From: JAKAWQ01 sp963840545
GTDB taxonomy: Bacteria; Pseudomonadota; Alphaproteobacteria; Acetobacterales; Acetobacteraceae
Assembly (NCBI GenBank): GCA_963840545.1
Contig: CAWIZE010000010.1
Coordinates: 124,001 to 188,000 of the forward strand
Reading direction: 5' to 3'
DNA: 64,000 nt
The notes beneath the pieces were generated by a model, which did no database searches, was not told the origin of the DNA, and saw only the letters and a list, made by a program, of their open reading frames with translations. Position 1 is the stretch's first letter. The number at the start of each line of letters is the position of its first letter. The translations under genes were made by a program, and so were the position numbers. This document shows, one piece after another, positions 63,314-64,000 of this stretch.

Positions 63314-63526
63314 TTCAACCGGCGCAAGTTGCGCCGGTTGAAGCTTCTCCTCTGGTCGGCCTTCTCCGGCACGGGCACGGGCTGAGAGTTTCGGCGCAAG
63401 TTGCGCCGAAACTGCCGCAGTCTTCTCCTCCGTCCGGTCGATCCCAAGCTCACGCACGGCGGCGTTGATGCCTTGGCTTTGTCGGCCGCCAGTGTGGGGC
63501 GTGGCCGAAGGCGCAACTTGCGCCTT
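63314..63526. repeat. Three palindromes with a common 15-bp core and variable arms
   Basis: The core GGCGCAAGTTGCGCC occurs at 63321-63335 and 63393-63407 and, inverted, at 63510-63524. Each copy is extended by different arms that are still perfectly complementary: TTCAACC/GGTTGAA (29 bp in all, 63314-63342), AGTTTC/GAAACT (27 bp, 63387-63413) and AA/TT (19 bp, 63508-63526). Between the HD gene and the next gene (63150-63580) I see no credible gene. Confidence 0.85.
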
Positions 63527-63580
63527 GGCTTGTTCCTTCTCCTCCGTCAGCCTTACCCACTCGGCGATATGCTCGGCGCG

Positions 63581-63805
63581 CTACCCCGGCGGGCCAGGCG
63601 CCCGCGGAGCGCCGCCCATCAGCGCAACCAGGACTCCGCCGAGGTCCGATGCGAGCTGCCGCAGAAGAAATGCTTCGCAGAGACGCCCCGCGAGAGGGTT
63701 TGATTTCGTCAGGAGCTCTATCTCGGCAATGATTTCCGCCGCGCGTGTCCGGGCCAGGGCGCCGGCGCTGGTCACGTCGGGCGCGCTCACGGCCGTGCGT
63801 CCCAT
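63581..63805 (-). CDS. Small hypothetical protein
   Basis: 74 residues, no family recognised. The middle is helical (ALARTRAAEIIAEIELLTKS, LAGRLCEAFLLRQLASDLGG) and the C-terminus ends GGAPRAPGPPG. It overlaps the upstream small gene by 19 bp on the same strand, which supports both being real and co-translated. It may belong to the same island as the HD phosphohydrolase. Confidence 0.5.
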   Translation of the reverse strand: MGRTAVSAPDVTSAGALARTRAAEIIAEIELLTKSNPLAGRLCEAFLLRQLASDLGGVLVALMGGAPRAPGPPG

Positions 63806-63996
63806 AAGACCACGGCCCCCGGCGGGACCGGGATCGTCAGGCCGTCGTCGCGGAGGCGCCGCACGTCGTCGGCGACGCGGGATATCTCGACGGCGAGCAT
63901 GGCGCCGTAGAGCCGACCGAGCCCCGTGCCGGGCTGCTGGCGTAGGCGATCGGCGATGTCGGAGGAGAGGAAGTCGAGCCGGCTTGCCAGCCGCAT
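63787..63996 (-). CDS. Small hypothetical protein at right edge
   Basis: 69 residues from the ATG at 63996, but the frame may extend beyond the window. The sequence is amphipathic and helical (RLASRLDFLSSDIADRLRQQ, MLAVEISRVADDVRRLRDDG), ending with a hydrophobic strand (TIPVPPGAVVLWDARP). No family was recognised. It overlaps the next gene by 19 bp. Confidence 0.5.
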   Translation of the reverse strand: MRLASRLDFLSSDIADRLRQQPGTGLGRLYGAMLAVEISRVADDVRRLRDDGLTIPVPPGAVVLWDARP

Positions 63997-64000
63997 GCTG

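Overview
The window is a GC-rich, gene-dense bacterial chromosome segment. Its gene families and arrangement (four-subunit sarcosine oxidase in the order soxB-soxD-soxA-soxG, minCDE, a Psp locus, pbpC next to an alpha-2-macroglobulin gene, RTX secretion, polyamine-type and sugar ABC cassettes) suggest an alphaproteobacterium, plausibly Rhodospirillales/Acetobacteraceae. That placement is an inference from gene content. No rRNA or tRNA gene was seen.

Layout. Positions 1-5.6 kb hold a leftward type I secretion cassette: a Sel1-repeat protein (cut by the window edge), an HlyD adaptor, an HlyB-type ABC exporter with two frameshifts, and an RTX-like substrate. Positions 6.4-13.6 kb hold a rightward methyl-glycine catabolic operon, soxB-soxD-soxA-soxG followed by a DgcA-like flavoprotein, which would take dimethylglycine through sarcosine to glycine. 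Positions 13.7-18.4 kb (leftward) hold an FHA/ABC export fusion, a MarR regulator and otsA. minCDE follows at 18.6-20.6 kb, then an aldo/keto reductase. The Psp module is at 21.6-24.6 kb: pspF diverges from pspABC-yccF, with a recognisable sigma-54 promoter.

Positions 24.6-32.7 kb are an accessory zone rich in debris. It holds a parD with a truncated parE fused to a pbpC fragment, and a TetR-controlled operon (tautomerase, class II aldolase, HD-domain protein). It also holds two tiny CRISPR-like loci that share repeat and leader but have no cas genes, a broken sulfatase, a HigBA-like module, a TIR-domain remnant and a ParDE pair. Positions 32.8-39.8 kb hold pbpC and a large alpha-2-macroglobulin. 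Positions 40-45.1 kb are again eroded: a truncated MFS gene joined head-to-head to a truncated rhodanese gene, a DUF1326/DUF2182 pair with an internal deletion, a SHOCT protein and a decayed IS701-family transposase.

Positions 45.3-53.2 kb carry an M20 amidohydrolase, a ROK regulator with a clear operator, and a sugar ABC cassette with a TIM-barrel-like protein and a PfkB kinase. Two basic or coiled-coil proteins follow. Positions 55.2-62.3 kb (leftward) form a tightly overlapping operon: polyamine-type ABC importer, M24-fold protein, glutamine amidotransferase, DapA-family lyase and FadR-type regulator with a 28-bp palindromic operator. The last kilobase has an HD phosphohydrolase, three variable-arm palindromes and two small unknown genes.

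Five otherwise intact genes are broken by isolated 1-base shifts (T1SS exporter, soxA, pspA, alpha-2-macroglobulin, ABC permease). This looks more like base-level sequence error than coordinated gene loss and should be resolved before any of them is called a pseudogene.
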